The position numbers and the translations under genes are program-made. A model generated the notes under the pieces. The model ran no database searches and was not told the origin of the DNA. It saw nothing but the letters and a program-made list of their open reading frames with translations. Shown piece by piece: positions 17,239-26,396 of a stretch of 64,000 nucleotides of DNA; within the stretch, counting starts at the first letter, position 1, and every line of letters starts with the position of its first letter. The DNA comes from Gordonia hydrophobica NBRC 16057 (GTDB lineage Bacteria; Actinomycetota; Actinomycetes; Mycobacteriales; Mycobacteriaceae): the NCBI RefSeq assembly GCF_001592365.1, contig NZ_BCWU01000002.1:186001-250000 (forward strand), given 5' to 3'.

Positions 17239-18207
17239 TTATCGGGCGGCAGGAAGGCTCGCGATCCACCTCTTCACGATCTCAACATACTGGTGAGGTA
17301 CGAGCTGGTGCAGGATGTGCGGAGCCTCGGGCAGATCGACGACGTCCACACTGACTCCGGTGGCACGGATCATCTCGACCGCCTTACTGACTTGCAGGTC
17401 CGACATGGCGCCCACCAGACCGGCAGTCGCCTCATCGATCATTCGGGCGTGGTGAGTCACCAGCATCGGAACCTTGACCTGCGAAAGCATGTAGTCGTGC
17501 GGGCAGGTCTGCGCGACTGTGCCCTCGTAGAACGCCCGACCCCATTCCGGGTCATACTCGACCAGGTTCTGTGGCGCTTCTTCGGGCAGCGGCACCTGTC
17601 GGAGCATGGGGATCTCGGAGGACTTCATCGCGGCGAGAAACCCCTTGTAATCACCGACCGACCATTGGTCTCCGAGGTAATCGCGCCAATTCACAAAGAT
17701 GTGGCCGGCAGCCTGACGGATGGTATGCCCGACCTTCGAGTTCAGTTCCGAGGCGAAGAAGGGTGCGTCTTCAGCCACTGCGGCCCGGATCTGTCCAGGC
17801 AGGGCGAACGCCGCCAACCAGGCCGCCAGCACCCCTCCGGAGGAGTTGCCGGAGACGATGACCGGTCGCCCGATCACCAGGTCGATGAATCTGACGAGGT
17901 CGTTGCCGAAATTGTCGAGGCTATAGCGTCCCGGCGTCCACGTGCTGCGGCCCTGTCCGCGCAGATCGACGGCAAAGACATGAAAGTCGTCGGCGAGCAG
18001 TCCCATCGCCTCCTCGTATCCCCACCACGACTCACTTTGCGAAGGAAGGAGGAGCAGGGCCGGATTCGCTGCCGAACCTGCTTCCGCGTAGTTCAGGTCG
18101 ATTTCGCCGAGATCGACCAGTTTTTCCTCGTAGCCGTGGGAGACGAGGAGGTGCTCCGGCGCACCGTGCCTCACGGTCCGACGTTCCTTGCCCTGTTGAA
18201 TTGCCAT
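17239..18207 (-). CDS. Alpha/beta hydrolase of the catabolic island
   Basis: A 322-residue alpha/beta hydrolase. The nucleophile elbow is SGNSSGG (Ser122), the strand VFAVDLRGQGRS precedes it, the acid is probably in the THHARMIDE region and the His in EAPHILHQL. GAAGGGAA lies 8 bases before the ATG at 18207, which is chosen over the upstream frame extension. In meta-cleavage pathways such enzymes split the ring-fission product; lactone or ester hydrolysis is equally possible. It is downstream of and probably co-transcribed with the flavin monooxygenase (53-base gap). Confidence 0.8.
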   Translation of the reverse strand: MAIQQGKERRTVRHGAPEHLLVSHGYEEKLVDLGEIDLNYAEAGSAANPALLLLPSQSESWWGYEEAMGLLADDFHVFAVDLRGQGRSTWTPGRYSLDNFGNDLVRFIDLVIGRPVIVSGNSSGGVLAAWLAAFALPGQIRAAVAEDAPFFASELNSKVGHTIRQAAGHIFVNWRDYLGDQWSVGDYKGFLAAMKSSEIPMLRQVPLPEEAPQNLVEYDPEWGRAFYEGTVAQTCPHDYMLSQVKVPMLVTHHARMIDEATAGLVGAMSDLQVSKAVEMIRATGVSVDVVDLPEAPHILHQLVPHQYVEIVKRWIASLPAAR

Positions 18208-18260
18208 TGTCAAATTCCCTTCGGTGTGGATTCCGTGACGATCGTCGCGGAGAGATGGAG

Positions 18261-19850
18261 TCATGCTCGTCCTGCCGGACGGTCAGTGACCGGCTTGGCC
18301 GTGGTGTTCAGGTGGCCGGATACCACCCTGAGATCGATCTCTGTCGGGTCCCGGCCGACCCAGGCAATGTGCTGATCAGGTCGGACGAGGACAAACTGTC
18401 CTGGTGCGCCGGTGGCCGCGGGTGTGACAGGTACCAGCGAGAGCGGAATGGACCGCCGCCGGCACTCCTGGACCAACGACGAGACTGCGGCGGACTCGTC
18501 GCCGTGCGGGATCAGGAGGCTATAGCCCTTCCCGAGCAGGTCGTACAGCGAGCGATTCGGATCCATCCACCGGTGCGGGAGGCGTGCACCGGGAACGAAA
18601 CTCGGCCGGTAATGACGAACGTCGCGGTCGGCGTCGGTCGGACCGGTTGCGACGACGGGCGACTGCGCATAGCTGTACCCCAGTACCAGACCCAAAGAAT
18701 AGAACTCCTCGGCTTTGGTCTCCTGGAGGGCTCCAGGGGTCCGGGCGATGGCCAATCCGGAAGCACGCAGATTGGTCGCCGCCGACTCTATGGTCTCTTG
18801 TGCGATGTGCCGTCGCTCGTGTTCGTAGGATTCAAGCAGTCCCCGGCCACCCCAGCCGGCGATCACCGCTGCCAGCTTCCAGCCGATATTCACCGCGTCT
18901 CCGACACAGGTGTTGAATCCGTGACCGCCGAACGGCGGATTCAGGTGGGCACTTTCGCCGACGAGAAAGACACGCTGGGAAGCGAATCGGTCAGCGAGCA
19001 GCATGCGCGGGGTCCACGCATCCATGGAGTGGATCTCGGCGTCGAAGTCCGTCTCGGGTAGCCCGACCAAGTCCGCGATCAACCTTTTGACCTGCGCCGG
19101 GTCCGTGATGTCGCCGGCGGCAGCCAGGCTCGCCCACCAGCGACCCGCGTGGTCGAGTGGTCCCAGTGCGCCCGGTGTGGCTGCGCCGACCGCCCAATAA
19201 TGGACGGCGTCGCCCACCGCCGGTCGCAGCCGCGGAGCGGTGAACACGACGTTCAAGTTCGCGTGTGGCGCGGAGGTACCGGACAACGATGCACCGATAG
19301 ATTCGCGGGTAGGGCTCCAGCCGCCATCGCATCCGATGACGAAACGCGCTGTCAGCGCTTCCTCGGCCGCATTCGATCCTTCAACAGTGACGTGGACGAA
19401 CTCGTCGTGCTCGATGATCGCGATGACTCGGCAGCCCAGGCGGAAATCGACCAGGCCAGTGTCGAGCAGATGCTCGCGAAGCACGTCCTCGACCACTGGC
19501 TGTGGGATCTGCTGGCTCGTCTCGGCAGCGAAGTCCAACGGTTCGGCGGACAGCCCGAAAGCGTGATCGAACTCGGTGATGATGGACCCATTGGCGTTGT
19601 CGCAGAATACGACTCGTTGGCTCCATGCGGGCTTGATCTCCGCCCTATCGCGGATGGCGTGGGCGATTCCCCAACGGCGAAAGTGCTCCATCGTCCTGAT
19701 ACTGGTGGTCTTGGCTCGCGGCCGATCGTGGGCGACGGAGGTGCGCGGCTCGATGAGAACGGAGGCGATTCCGTGATGGGCGAGTTCAGCCGCGGTAGCC
19801 AGGCCAGACGGACCGCCCCCGACGATGACAACGTCGTGATCGAAGTTCAT
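18261..19850 (-). CDS. FAD-dependent aromatic monooxygenase (PHBH/MhpA superfamily)
   Basis: A 529-residue flavoprotein hydroxylase. The N-terminal FAD motif is VIVGGGPSGLATAAELA, the DG motif is GCDGGWSPTRESIG, and the second FAD motif is FLVGESAHLNPPFGGHGFN, with GE where most relatives have GD. The last 150 residues have the thioredoxin-like C-terminal domain of phenol hydroxylase and MhpA-type enzymes. It should hydroxylate a phenolic ring with NAD(P)H and O2, preparing a catechol for the extradiol dioxygenase encoded in the same island. The ATG at 19850 starts directly at the FAD motif; only 47 bases separate it from the divergent iclR-type gene. Confidence 0.87.
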   Translation of the reverse strand: MNFDHDVVIVGGGPSGLATAAELAHHGIASVLIEPRTSVAHDRPRAKTTSIRTMEHFRRWGIAHAIRDRAEIKPAWSQRVVFCDNANGSIITEFDHAFGLSAEPLDFAAETSQQIPQPVVEDVLREHLLDTGLVDFRLGCRVIAIIEHDEFVHVTVEGSNAAEEALTARFVIGCDGGWSPTRESIGASLSGTSAPHANLNVVFTAPRLRPAVGDAVHYWAVGAATPGALGPLDHAGRWWASLAAAGDITDPAQVKRLIADLVGLPETDFDAEIHSMDAWTPRMLLADRFASQRVFLVGESAHLNPPFGGHGFNTCVGDAVNIGWKLAAVIAGWGGRGLLESYEHERRHIAQETIESAATNLRASGLAIARTPGALQETKAEEFYSLGLVLGYSYAQSPVVATGPTDADRDVRHYRPSFVPGARLPHRWMDPNRSLYDLLGKGYSLLIPHGDESAAVSSLVQECRRRSIPLSLVPVTPAATGAPGQFVLVRPDQHIAWVGRDPTEIDLRVVSGHLNTTAKPVTDRPAGRA

Positions 19851-19897
19851 GCCTGTATGTTTCGGCGTATGACGTGCGAACCACGATGGGGATTCCG

Positions 19898-20689
19898 ATG
19901 AGTGGAACGGGAAATGGGACACGGCGCTCCGGTCGACCGGTCGAAGGGGAGCCGCTACTGGTGCGCGCCTTCCGAATTCTGCGGGCTTTCCGAACTCCCG
20001 GAGAGTCACTGACCTTGAGTTTGCTGGCCGCTCGTGCCGAACTACCGAAGAGCTCAACCTTGCGAATCGCGACGCAACTGGTAGACGTCGGAGCGCTGGA
20101 GCGTCGAAATGACGGTCGCTTCGTCATGGGCCTTCGAATGTTGGAGTTGGCCGCGGTCGCCCCCCGCGGTCATGGCCTGCGGAGCGCGGCGCTGCCGTAT
20201 ATGGAGGATCTCCACCGAGTGACGAATCAACATGTGCAGCTAGCGGTTCGCGAAGGTAATGAGGCGGTACTGGTGGAACGACTCTCGGCCCGTGACGCTG
20301 TCGCGGTGGCCCATCGCGTTGGAGGGCGACTGCCGTTGGATAAGACCGGCGTGGGCATTGCACTCCTTGCCTGGGCTCCGGCGAGCGTGTATCAGACGGT
20401 ACTCGGTACGGACTCCCCCGGCGGCGCGTCACCAGCCCATCAGCGGCGCGTACGCGATCTGATGGCACGGGCACGCCGGGATGGTGTGGTGGCTTTGACC
20501 GGCGACAATCCGCTGGGCACGGAACCGACGGAGGTGACCACGATCGCTGCGCCGATCATTGATGAGCGTGGCCAAGCCCTGGGCGCCATCTCGATCATTC
20601 AGCCCGGCGGCGGCACCGGCGTGAATGTACTGCGGGTCGCTTTGCGCACGGCGAGCCTGGGAATCGCACGCACGGTCGCGTCGCCGTAG
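19898..20689 (+). CDS. IclR-family transcriptional regulator
   Basis: A 263-residue regulator with an N-terminal winged helix (residues about 15-75, helix segment SLLAARAELPKSSTLRI) and a C-terminal IclR effector domain (TNQHVQLAVREGNEAVLVERL, ISIIQPGGG). IclR proteins of aromatic catabolism often act as activators with a pathway intermediate as ligand. TGGGGA precedes the ATG at 19898; the in-frame GTG at 19874 and ATG at 19886 are alternatives. It is divergent from the flavin monooxygenase and is a candidate for binding ATTTCGAAAT sites in the island. Confidence 0.85.
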   Translation: MSGTGNGTRRSGRPVEGEPLLVRAFRILRAFRTPGESLTLSLLAARAELPKSSTLRIATQLVDVGALERRNDGRFVMGLRMLELAAVAPRGHGLRSAALPYMEDLHRVTNQHVQLAVREGNEAVLVERLSARDAVAVAHRVGGRLPLDKTGVGIALLAWAPASVYQTVLGTDSPGGASPAHQRRVRDLMARARRDGVVALTGDNPLGTEPTEVTTIAAPIIDERGQALGAISIIQPGGGTGVNVLRVALRTASLGIARTVASP

Positions 20690-20697
20690 GGCCGGCC

Positions 20698-21390
20698 CTA
20701 GCTCGCGGGGTGTCGCGCGGCTTGTGCGGCGATCAGCAATTCGGTGGTCCGGCGGATGTGCGCGTCCGTCCGTTCTGCGGCCAGGTCGGCCTGGCGGCTG
20801 ATCGCCGCGTCCATCAGTCCCCGATGTTCGGCGGCGATGTCTCGATGGGCGATCTCCTGCTCCGGCGCAGACCAGCACCGATAGACCTCGGCGACTGAGC
20901 GCAGCCGATGGGCGATGTCGAAGAGGTAGGAGTTGGCGCAGCCGCTGAGGATCGCGAGATGAAACTGTTCATGCGCCGCGATCCAGTCGGCCTGAATCTG
21001 ACCGGCGCTCGTGGCTTCGGTGAGTCGTGCGAGAGCATGATGTTTGGCTACGACGTCGGCCTCCCAGGCCAGGTCGCCATCGGCTACAGCGGTGCGCGTC
21101 ACCAGCGTCTCGATGGCCACGCGCGCCTCTGTCAGCTGATTGAGCCGGTCGACGGACACTTCGATCACGCGGAAACCGAGCTGAGGTTCGGAGGTGGCCA
21201 GCCCCTGCTCGACGAGACGAGGCAGCACCTCGCGCAAGACGCCGGTACTGACCGCATAGCGCGCACCGAGGTCTGCGAAGCCCAGCCGAGCACCCGGCTC
21301 AAGCTGCCCGTTGAGGATATCCAGCCGGATCTGATCCAGTACGCGATCGGCCCGGGTAGGGATTGAAGCGCGCACACGACCGCTGGACAT
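20698..21390 (-). CDS. GntR-family regulator, FadR/VanR (FCD) subfamily
   Basis: A 230-residue protein with an N-terminal GntR winged helix (DQIRLDILNGQLEPGARL, LGARYAVSTGVLREVLPRL) and an all-helical FCD domain from about residue 85. The FCD domain has the His-rich metal/ligand positions HEQFH, HRDIAAEHRGL and the closing HIRR. Such regulators usually repress acid-degrading operons and are released by a substrate or metal-bound carboxylate. It is divergent from the FAH gene with a 165-base shared promoter region. Confidence 0.87.
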   Translation of the reverse strand: MSSGRVRASIPTRADRVLDQIRLDILNGQLEPGARLGFADLGARYAVSTGVLREVLPRLVEQGLATSEPQLGFRVIEVSVDRLNQLTEARVAIETLVTRTAVADGDLAWEADVVAKHHALARLTEATSAGQIQADWIAAHEQFHLAILSGCANSYLFDIAHRLRSVAEVYRCWSAPEQEIAHRDIAAEHRGLMDAAISRQADLAAERTDAHIRRTTELLIAAQAARHPAS

Positions 21391-21445
21391 AGTCAGAGCA
21401 TACCGAATGTTCCGATGATCAAGACAGTCACGACAACTCGAGCAC

Positions 21446-21502
21446 TATTTCGAAATTTGATTGACGTATCGAATTGTGTGTGGTTGCGTGGTCTGTTATC
21501 AC
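21446..21502 (+). promoter_or_regulatory. FAH operon promoter with the same operator block as the P450 promoter
   Basis: ATTTCGAAAT (21447-21456), ATCGAA (21468-21473) and ATCAC (21498-21502) occur at the same mutual distances as before the P450 (21 and 51 bases from the palindrome start). TGTTAT at 21494 could be a -10 hexamer. About 35 of 56 bases agree in an ungapped alignment of the two regions. Confidence 0.6.
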
Positions 21503-21555
21503 CACCCGAAAATCCTTCGCGAGGTCGGTGATTCGGAGAGAAATGAGAACTACAC

Positions 21556-22413
21556 GTGCGAATCGCAAACCGTGCCGGCAGAGCCGTCTTGGTATCGGCC
21601 GACTCCTCGTCTTTCGCAGATCTGGAGCAGGTCTCGAACGGGCGATTCGGCCCGGCGGTCCCGGAAATCTATGACCGCTGGGACGAGCTTTTGGAGTGGT
21701 TCGCCGCGACCGGCGCAGATCTGTCGACAACCGGTGAGGCCCTGGCACCCGCCGATCTCGGAGCTCCGTCTCCCGGACCACGGCAGATCTTCGCGATCGG
21801 GCTGAACTATCAGGACCATGCCGACGAGGCGGGTTTGCCTCATCCGGAGGTGCCACCGACATTCACCAAGTGGGTCGGCAGCTTCGCCGGGCCCGAAGGG
21901 AACCTCCAGCTGCCGACCGGAACAGTGGACTGGGAAGCCGAGCTGGTCGCGGTGATCGGCCGACGCGCCGATAAGGTCCACGTCGACAATGCATGGAGCC
22001 ATGTAGCCGGTGTGACCGTCGGACAGGACTATTCCGAGCGAACTCTGCAACTGACCGGCCCAGCGCCCCAGTTCTCACTTGGTAAGTCCTTCGCCGGATT
22101 CTCCCCGCAGGGGCCATGGCTGACATCCATCGATGAGCTTGCCAATCCCGACGACCTCGCTATCGAGTGCCGGATCAACGGTGAAGTCGTTCAGCAGAGC
22201 TCCACCGCCCGATTGATCTTCTCAGTACCGCAGATCATCGCCCATCTGTCGTCAGTTCTTCCCCTGTTTCCCGGCGACGTGATCTTCACCGGAACACCCG
22301 CGGGGGTGGGCGGCGCCCGCAAACCACCTCGATTCCTCGCTGCCGGAGACGTTGTCGAAACGGCGATCGCCGGGCTGGGCCAGATTCGCCAAACCTGTGT
22401 CACCAGCTACTGA
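21556..22413 (+). CDS. Fumarylacetoacetate hydrolase (FAH) superfamily enzyme
   Basis: A 285-residue protein. Residues 1-60 form the small N-terminal domain. The FAH core has IFAIGLNYQDHADEAG, PTFTKW, the metal-binding VDWEAELVAVIGRRA (two Glu of the E-E-D triad), a later DYSERTLQ and VIFTGTPAGVG. Members hydrolyse or hydrate diketo acids; isomerases and 2-hydroxypentadienoate hydratases of meta-cleavage pathways belong here. The start is GTG at 21556. First gene of a three-gene operon with the extradiol dioxygenase and the CoA ligase, so it probably acts on the ring-cleavage product. Confidence 0.85.
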   Translation: MRIANRAGRAVLVSADSSSFADLEQVSNGRFGPAVPEIYDRWDELLEWFAATGADLSTTGEALAPADLGAPSPGPRQIFAIGLNYQDHADEAGLPHPEVPPTFTKWVGSFAGPEGNLQLPTGTVDWEAELVAVIGRRADKVHVDNAWSHVAGVTVGQDYSERTLQLTGPAPQFSLGKSFAGFSPQGPWLTSIDELANPDDLAIECRINGEVVQQSSTARLIFSVPQIIAHLSSVLPLFPGDVIFTGTPAGVGGARKPPRFLAAGDVVETAIAGLGQIRQTCVTSY

Positions 22414-22430
22414 CTGACTGGAGCTACCAC

Positions 22431-23372
22431 ATGCCTCTTCATCGACTGACCGGCATCACCCTCGGCGTACCCGATGTCGCCAGGACCGCTGCCTACTACG
22501 CCGACTTCGGTCTGACCAGCATCGACGACGGTGCGGCGACCACTGATCGGGTACGCATGGGCACCATCGACGGCGGGGAACAACTGGCCATCACCCAGAC
22601 CCGTCGGCGTCGCCTTCTTCAGTTGGGTGTCGGCGTGGACGATCCAGACGATATCGATCGGATCGCACACTCGCTGAGAAGCCTCGGCTTCCAGGCTGCC
22701 CGCACCGATCGCAGCATCGAAGCCACCGAGCCCGGCACCAAAGTGGTGGTTCGCGTGGAGGTGGCCGACCGCATCAATTCCGATGCGGCTCCTGCCGCGG
22801 CCACCAATCGGCCCGGTGCGATCGACCGTCCCAATCAGCGCGCCGCGAGCGTTACCAGAGAGAATAGGGTCCGTCCGCGAAAGCTCGGCCATGTGGTACT
22901 CGGTTCGACGGACCAGGAGGCCTCTCAGCGGTTCTTCACCGACGGAATCGGCTTCAAAGTCAGTGATCTAGTCAAGGATTCGGCGGCATTCCTGCGGTGC
23001 TCCACCGACCATCACAATGTGTTGGTCCAGGCGGCACCGGTGGACCTGCTGCACCACACGTCCTGGCAGGTGGACGATGTGGACGAAGTAGGTCGGGGCG
23101 CTGCGGCCATGCTGGCAGCGGACCCGGATCGACACGTTTGGGGACTGGGCCGCCACGCGATCGGTTCGAATTTCTTCTGGTATTTGAAAGATCCCGCGGG
23201 CAACTTCTCCGAGTACTACTCCGACATCGACTGCATCGTTGATGACGCGCTGTGGAAGCCGGGTGTATGGGAAGGAGCGCGGGCGCTCTTCGATTGGGGG
23301 CCACCCCCGCCACCGTCATTTCTCGCTCCCGAGGACCTGGCCGCACTGATGACGGGATCGCATTCGGAATGA
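22431..23372 (+). CDS. Type I extradiol ring-cleavage dioxygenase (two VOC domains)
   Basis: A 313-residue protein with an N-terminal VOC domain (1-120) and a catalytic C-terminal VOC domain (145-280). The expected Fe(II) ligands are His in KLGHVVLG, His in LLHHTSWQ and Glu in GNFSEYYSD; the second-shell His and the aromatic residues occur in GRHAIGSNFFWYLKDP. This matches catechol 2,3-dioxygenase and homoprotocatechuate 2,3-dioxygenase relatives. A GGAG site lies 8 bases before the ATG, and the stop overlaps the ligase start as ATGA. It should open a catechol made by the flavin or P450 hydroxylase. Confidence 0.85.
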   Translation: MPLHRLTGITLGVPDVARTAAYYADFGLTSIDDGAATTDRVRMGTIDGGEQLAITQTRRRRLLQLGVGVDDPDDIDRIAHSLRSLGFQAARTDRSIEATEPGTKVVVRVEVADRINSDAAPAAATNRPGAIDRPNQRAASVTRENRVRPRKLGHVVLGSTDQEASQRFFTDGIGFKVSDLVKDSAAFLRCSTDHHNVLVQAAPVDLLHHTSWQVDDVDEVGRGAAAMLAADPDRHVWGLGRHAIGSNFFWYLKDPAGNFSEYYSDIDCIVDDALWKPGVWEGARALFDWGPPPPPSFLAPEDLAALMTGSHSE

Positions 23373-25399
23373 CCAACGTATCCGAACAATCGGTCAGGAG
23401 AACGGCGGCAGGCGTGATCCCGGCGAACACCACGATGGCCGAGTTCGCCGTGGCGGCCGGGCAACGGCACTCAGCCGATTTCTCGACTTATCCGGCGCTC
23501 CATGCCTGGTCGGTGGATGCGCCCGAGCAGTTCTGGGCCCAGGTGTGGGACTACTTCGACGTGGTCGCTTCGAGGCGATTCGATACGGTCCTCGACGGGG
23601 CGGCGATGCCTGGCGCCCGTTGGTTCAGCGGCGCCCGGCTCAACTACGCCGACCAGGTCCTGCGAGAGGCTGAGCGTCGTACCGGGCCAGCCATTGTGGT
23701 GCTCGGCGAGGATCTGGGTCGAATCGAAGTGAGCTGGCCCGAACTTCGCGACCGGGTGGCGGCGTTTGCGGCAACCCTGCGGGCTTCCGGCGTGGTTCCT
23801 GGCGATCGGGTGGTCGGCTATCTGCCCAATGCGGAGGAGGCAATCGTCGCCTTCCTCGGATCAGCTGCCGTGGGCGCCACCTGGGCTGCCTGTGCACCGG
23901 ACTACGGCGTCACCGCGGCTGCAGATCGGCTTGAGCAACTTGCACCGAAAGTTCTCGTCGGTGTCACGGCAACCCGCTTCGGCGGATCCTGCCGAGACCG
24001 TCGACCAGTGCTGGCCGAGCTGGCGCAGCGACTCGCACCGGACCTGGTCATCACTGTCCCCCGGGACGGGCTGGACGTCGACCACACGGCGGCGCCGACG
24101 ATCGCGCGCTGGATCAGTTGGGATCAGTCGCTGCGCCGGGGCGATCCGCCCGTCGATCTGGTGACCGAACAAGTCGCACCGGACCATCCGCTCTGGGTGC
24201 TGTTCTCCTCGGGCACCACCGGGGTGCCGAAAGGAATCGTGCACGGGCACGCCGGTGTCGTCGTAACGCATTTGGCCGTGCTCGGATTGCACCAAGATCT
24301 CGGCCGCGAGGACATCTTCTTCTGGTACACGACCACTAACTGGATGCTCTGGAACATCGTGGTGGGGGCATTGCTGCTCGGGGCTACCACTGTGACCTAC
24401 GAGGGCAGCCCGATCCACCCGGACGCCGACCTGCTGTGGCGCATTGTTGAGCAAGAGAAGGTGACGCAGTTCGGCACCAGCCCCGGCCTGCTGCGGGCCG
24501 CGATGTCGGCCGGGCTGACACCCGGCTGCGACCACGACCTGCGCGCACTCGAGAAAATCCTGGTGACGGGTGCCCCGGTGTCGGAGGCCCTGAGCACCTG
24601 GGTCCATGAATCAGTGTCGCGGAGTATGCCGCTGTATTCCACGAGCGGAGGCACCGATGTGGTGAGTTCGTTCGTGGGGGGTTGCCCAGGAATGCCGATT
24701 CGTCCCGGCGAGAATTCGGGTCCCCTGCTCGGGGTTGCGGCGGCCGCCTGGGATGAGGCCGGCAAGCCGGTTCGGGATATGGTCGGCGAACTCGTGGTGA
24801 CCGTGCCGATGCCTTCGATGCCCGTCAAGTTCTGGAACGATCCTGATGGCAGCCGATATCGGGAAGCGTATTTCAGTACCTATCCGAATGTGTGGCGCCA
24901 CGGGGACTGGGTAACGCACACTGCGTCAGGGAGTTTCATCGTTCACGGACGCTCCGACTCCACGCTGAACCGTAACGGCATACGCATCGGATCGGCGGAT
25001 CTATACCACGTGGCTGAGAGCATCGAAGGGATCGCCGAGGCGCTGGTGCTCGGTGTCGAGATGAGTGACGGAAGCTATCGGATGCCGATGTTTCTGGTGT
25101 TGGAAGGGGAGTCGCCAGATCGGCAAGAGCTTGTGGCGCACTTGGAGTACCGGCTACGGACCGAGTGCTCACCCCGGCACGTGCCTGACGAGTTCCACTT
25201 CGTGGAGGCTATTCCGCACACGAAGACCGGCAAGAAGCTGGAGGTTCCGCTCAAGCGAATCTTGCAGGGCGCCGCGGCCAGTGAGGTACTGAGCATGGGT
25301 GTCGTGGATCGACCGGAGTTGATCGATTTCTACGTCCGGCTCGCCGCGGAATGGGCGACGGCCGGGCGCGGACCAACTGCTACTGGCACCCCGAGGTAG
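23369..25399 (+). CDS. Acetoacetyl-CoA synthetase-like acyl-CoA ligase
   Basis: A 676-residue ANL enzyme close to acetoacetate-CoA ligase. It begins with the ACS N-terminal region (DYFDVVASRRFDTVL, GARWFSGARLNYADQVL), then LFSSGTTGVPKGIVHGHAG, YSTSGGTDVVSSFVGGCPG, WRHGDWV, GRSDSTLNRNGIRIG and the C-terminal Lys in PHTKTGKKLEVPLKRIL. It activates a short keto or beta-oxo acid with ATP and CoA, joining the product of the island to central metabolism. Acetoacetate is the family substrate; the true one is open. The ATG at 23369 overlaps the dioxygenase stop. Confidence 0.87.
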   Translation: MTNVSEQSVRRTAAGVIPANTTMAEFAVAAGQRHSADFSTYPALHAWSVDAPEQFWAQVWDYFDVVASRRFDTVLDGAAMPGARWFSGARLNYADQVLREAERRTGPAIVVLGEDLGRIEVSWPELRDRVAAFAATLRASGVVPGDRVVGYLPNAEEAIVAFLGSAAVGATWAACAPDYGVTAAADRLEQLAPKVLVGVTATRFGGSCRDRRPVLAELAQRLAPDLVITVPRDGLDVDHTAAPTIARWISWDQSLRRGDPPVDLVTEQVAPDHPLWVLFSSGTTGVPKGIVHGHAGVVVTHLAVLGLHQDLGREDIFFWYTTTNWMLWNIVVGALLLGATTVTYEGSPIHPDADLLWRIVEQEKVTQFGTSPGLLRAAMSAGLTPGCDHDLRALEKILVTGAPVSEALSTWVHESVSRSMPLYSTSGGTDVVSSFVGGCPGMPIRPGENSGPLLGVAAAAWDEAGKPVRDMVGELVVTVPMPSMPVKFWNDPDGSRYREAYFSTYPNVWRHGDWVTHTASGSFIVHGRSDSTLNRNGIRIGSADLYHVAESIEGIAEALVLGVEMSDGSYRMPMFLVLEGESPDRQELVAHLEYRLRTECSPRHVPDEFHFVEAIPHTKTGKKLEVPLKRILQGAAASEVLSMGVVDRPELIDFYVRLAAEWATAGRGPTATGTPR

Positions 25400-25433
25400 A
25401 CCGAGCCCGGCCCCGATGGACCCGACCGGATCG

Positions 25434-26282
25434 CTATCGACCCAGCTCGACCTCCCGCGACGCGTCGGCCGACCACTGCGAGTACGACCCCGGGAACAGC
25501 GTCGCGTCGACGCCGATGCTCGCAAGCGCAGCGATCTGGTGTGCCGCGGTGACTCCGGAGCCACAGTAGACGACGACATCGCGCTGGTCGGCGCCCAGCG
25601 CCTGGAAACGCTCGCGGAGTTCGTCGGCAGGTTTGAAGGTTCCGTCCGCGGTCACATTGGCGCCGGTCGGCGCGTTCACCGCACCCGGGATGTGGCCGGG
25701 CCGCGGATCGACGGGCTCGTTCTCGCCGGCGAAACGCTCGGGAGCGCGGGCGTCGAGGAGCAGGGTGGACGCGGGATCGAGAGCGGCGACGTCGTCGATC
25801 GTCGCGGTCGGCAGGTGTCCCTCCGACAGCACGACCGTCCCGACGCGCGGCGTCGCGTCGCCGGTGGAGATCCGCATGCCTGCGGCCTTCCAGGCGCCGA
25901 GACCGCCGTCGAGGATGGTGACCTCCGACAGACCCGCCCAGCGCAGCAGCCACCACGCGCGGGCCGCGGCCTTGCCCTCCCAGTCGTCGTAGACCACGAC
26001 GCGGGACAGGGCGTCGACGCCCCACCGCCGGGCCGCCGCCTGCAGGTCGTCGATCGCGGGCAACGGGTGCCGACCGCCTTCGGAAGTGGCCGGCGCGGCG
26101 AGTTCGGTGTCGAGGTCGACGTACACCGATCCCGGCAGGTGACCTGCGCGGTAGTGGCTGTGCCCGTCCGAATCGCCGAGTCGCCAACGGACGTCGAGCA
26201 CCACCGGCGGCCGCGACGACAGCATCGCCTCGACCAACTCGTCGACCGTCGTGAACACCGCATCACTGCCCTGCGCACCCAT
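25434..26282 (-). CDS. sseA: Thiosulfate/3-mercaptopyruvate sulfurtransferase (two rhodanese domains)
   Basis: A 282-residue tandem rhodanese. The N-terminal domain (10-140) is non-catalytic and the C-terminal domain has the active loop CGSGVTA with Cys240. CGSGVTA is typical of mercaptopyruvate sulfurtransferases, whereas thiosulfate enzymes usually have CRxGx(R/T). Segments VVYDDWEGKAAARAWWLLRWAG and ILDGGLGAWKAAG are conserved. It moves sulfur from 3-mercaptopyruvate to acceptors such as thiols or cyanide. AAAGGGG lies upstream of the ATG at 26282. It lies just outside the low-GC island. Confidence 0.9.
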   Translation of the reverse strand: MGAQGSDAVFTTVDELVEAMLSSRPPVVLDVRWRLGDSDGHSHYRAGHLPGSVYVDLDTELAAPATSEGGRHPLPAIDDLQAAARRWGVDALSRVVVYDDWEGKAAARAWWLLRWAGLSEVTILDGGLGAWKAAGMRISTGDATPRVGTVVLSEGHLPTATIDDVAALDPASTLLLDARAPERFAGENEPVDPRPGHIPGAVNAPTGANVTADGTFKPADELRERFQALGADQRDVVVYCGSGVTAAHQIAALASIGVDATLFPGSYSQWSADASREVELGR

Positions 26283-26396
26283 GCCGCATCGACCCCTTTC
26301 GCGTCGCGGCGCCGGAACGTGATCCGGCCCCACAACGAGGGTAGGACCGCGCCCCGACCACCCGCACACGGCATACCGACATGCGACAATCGGGCC

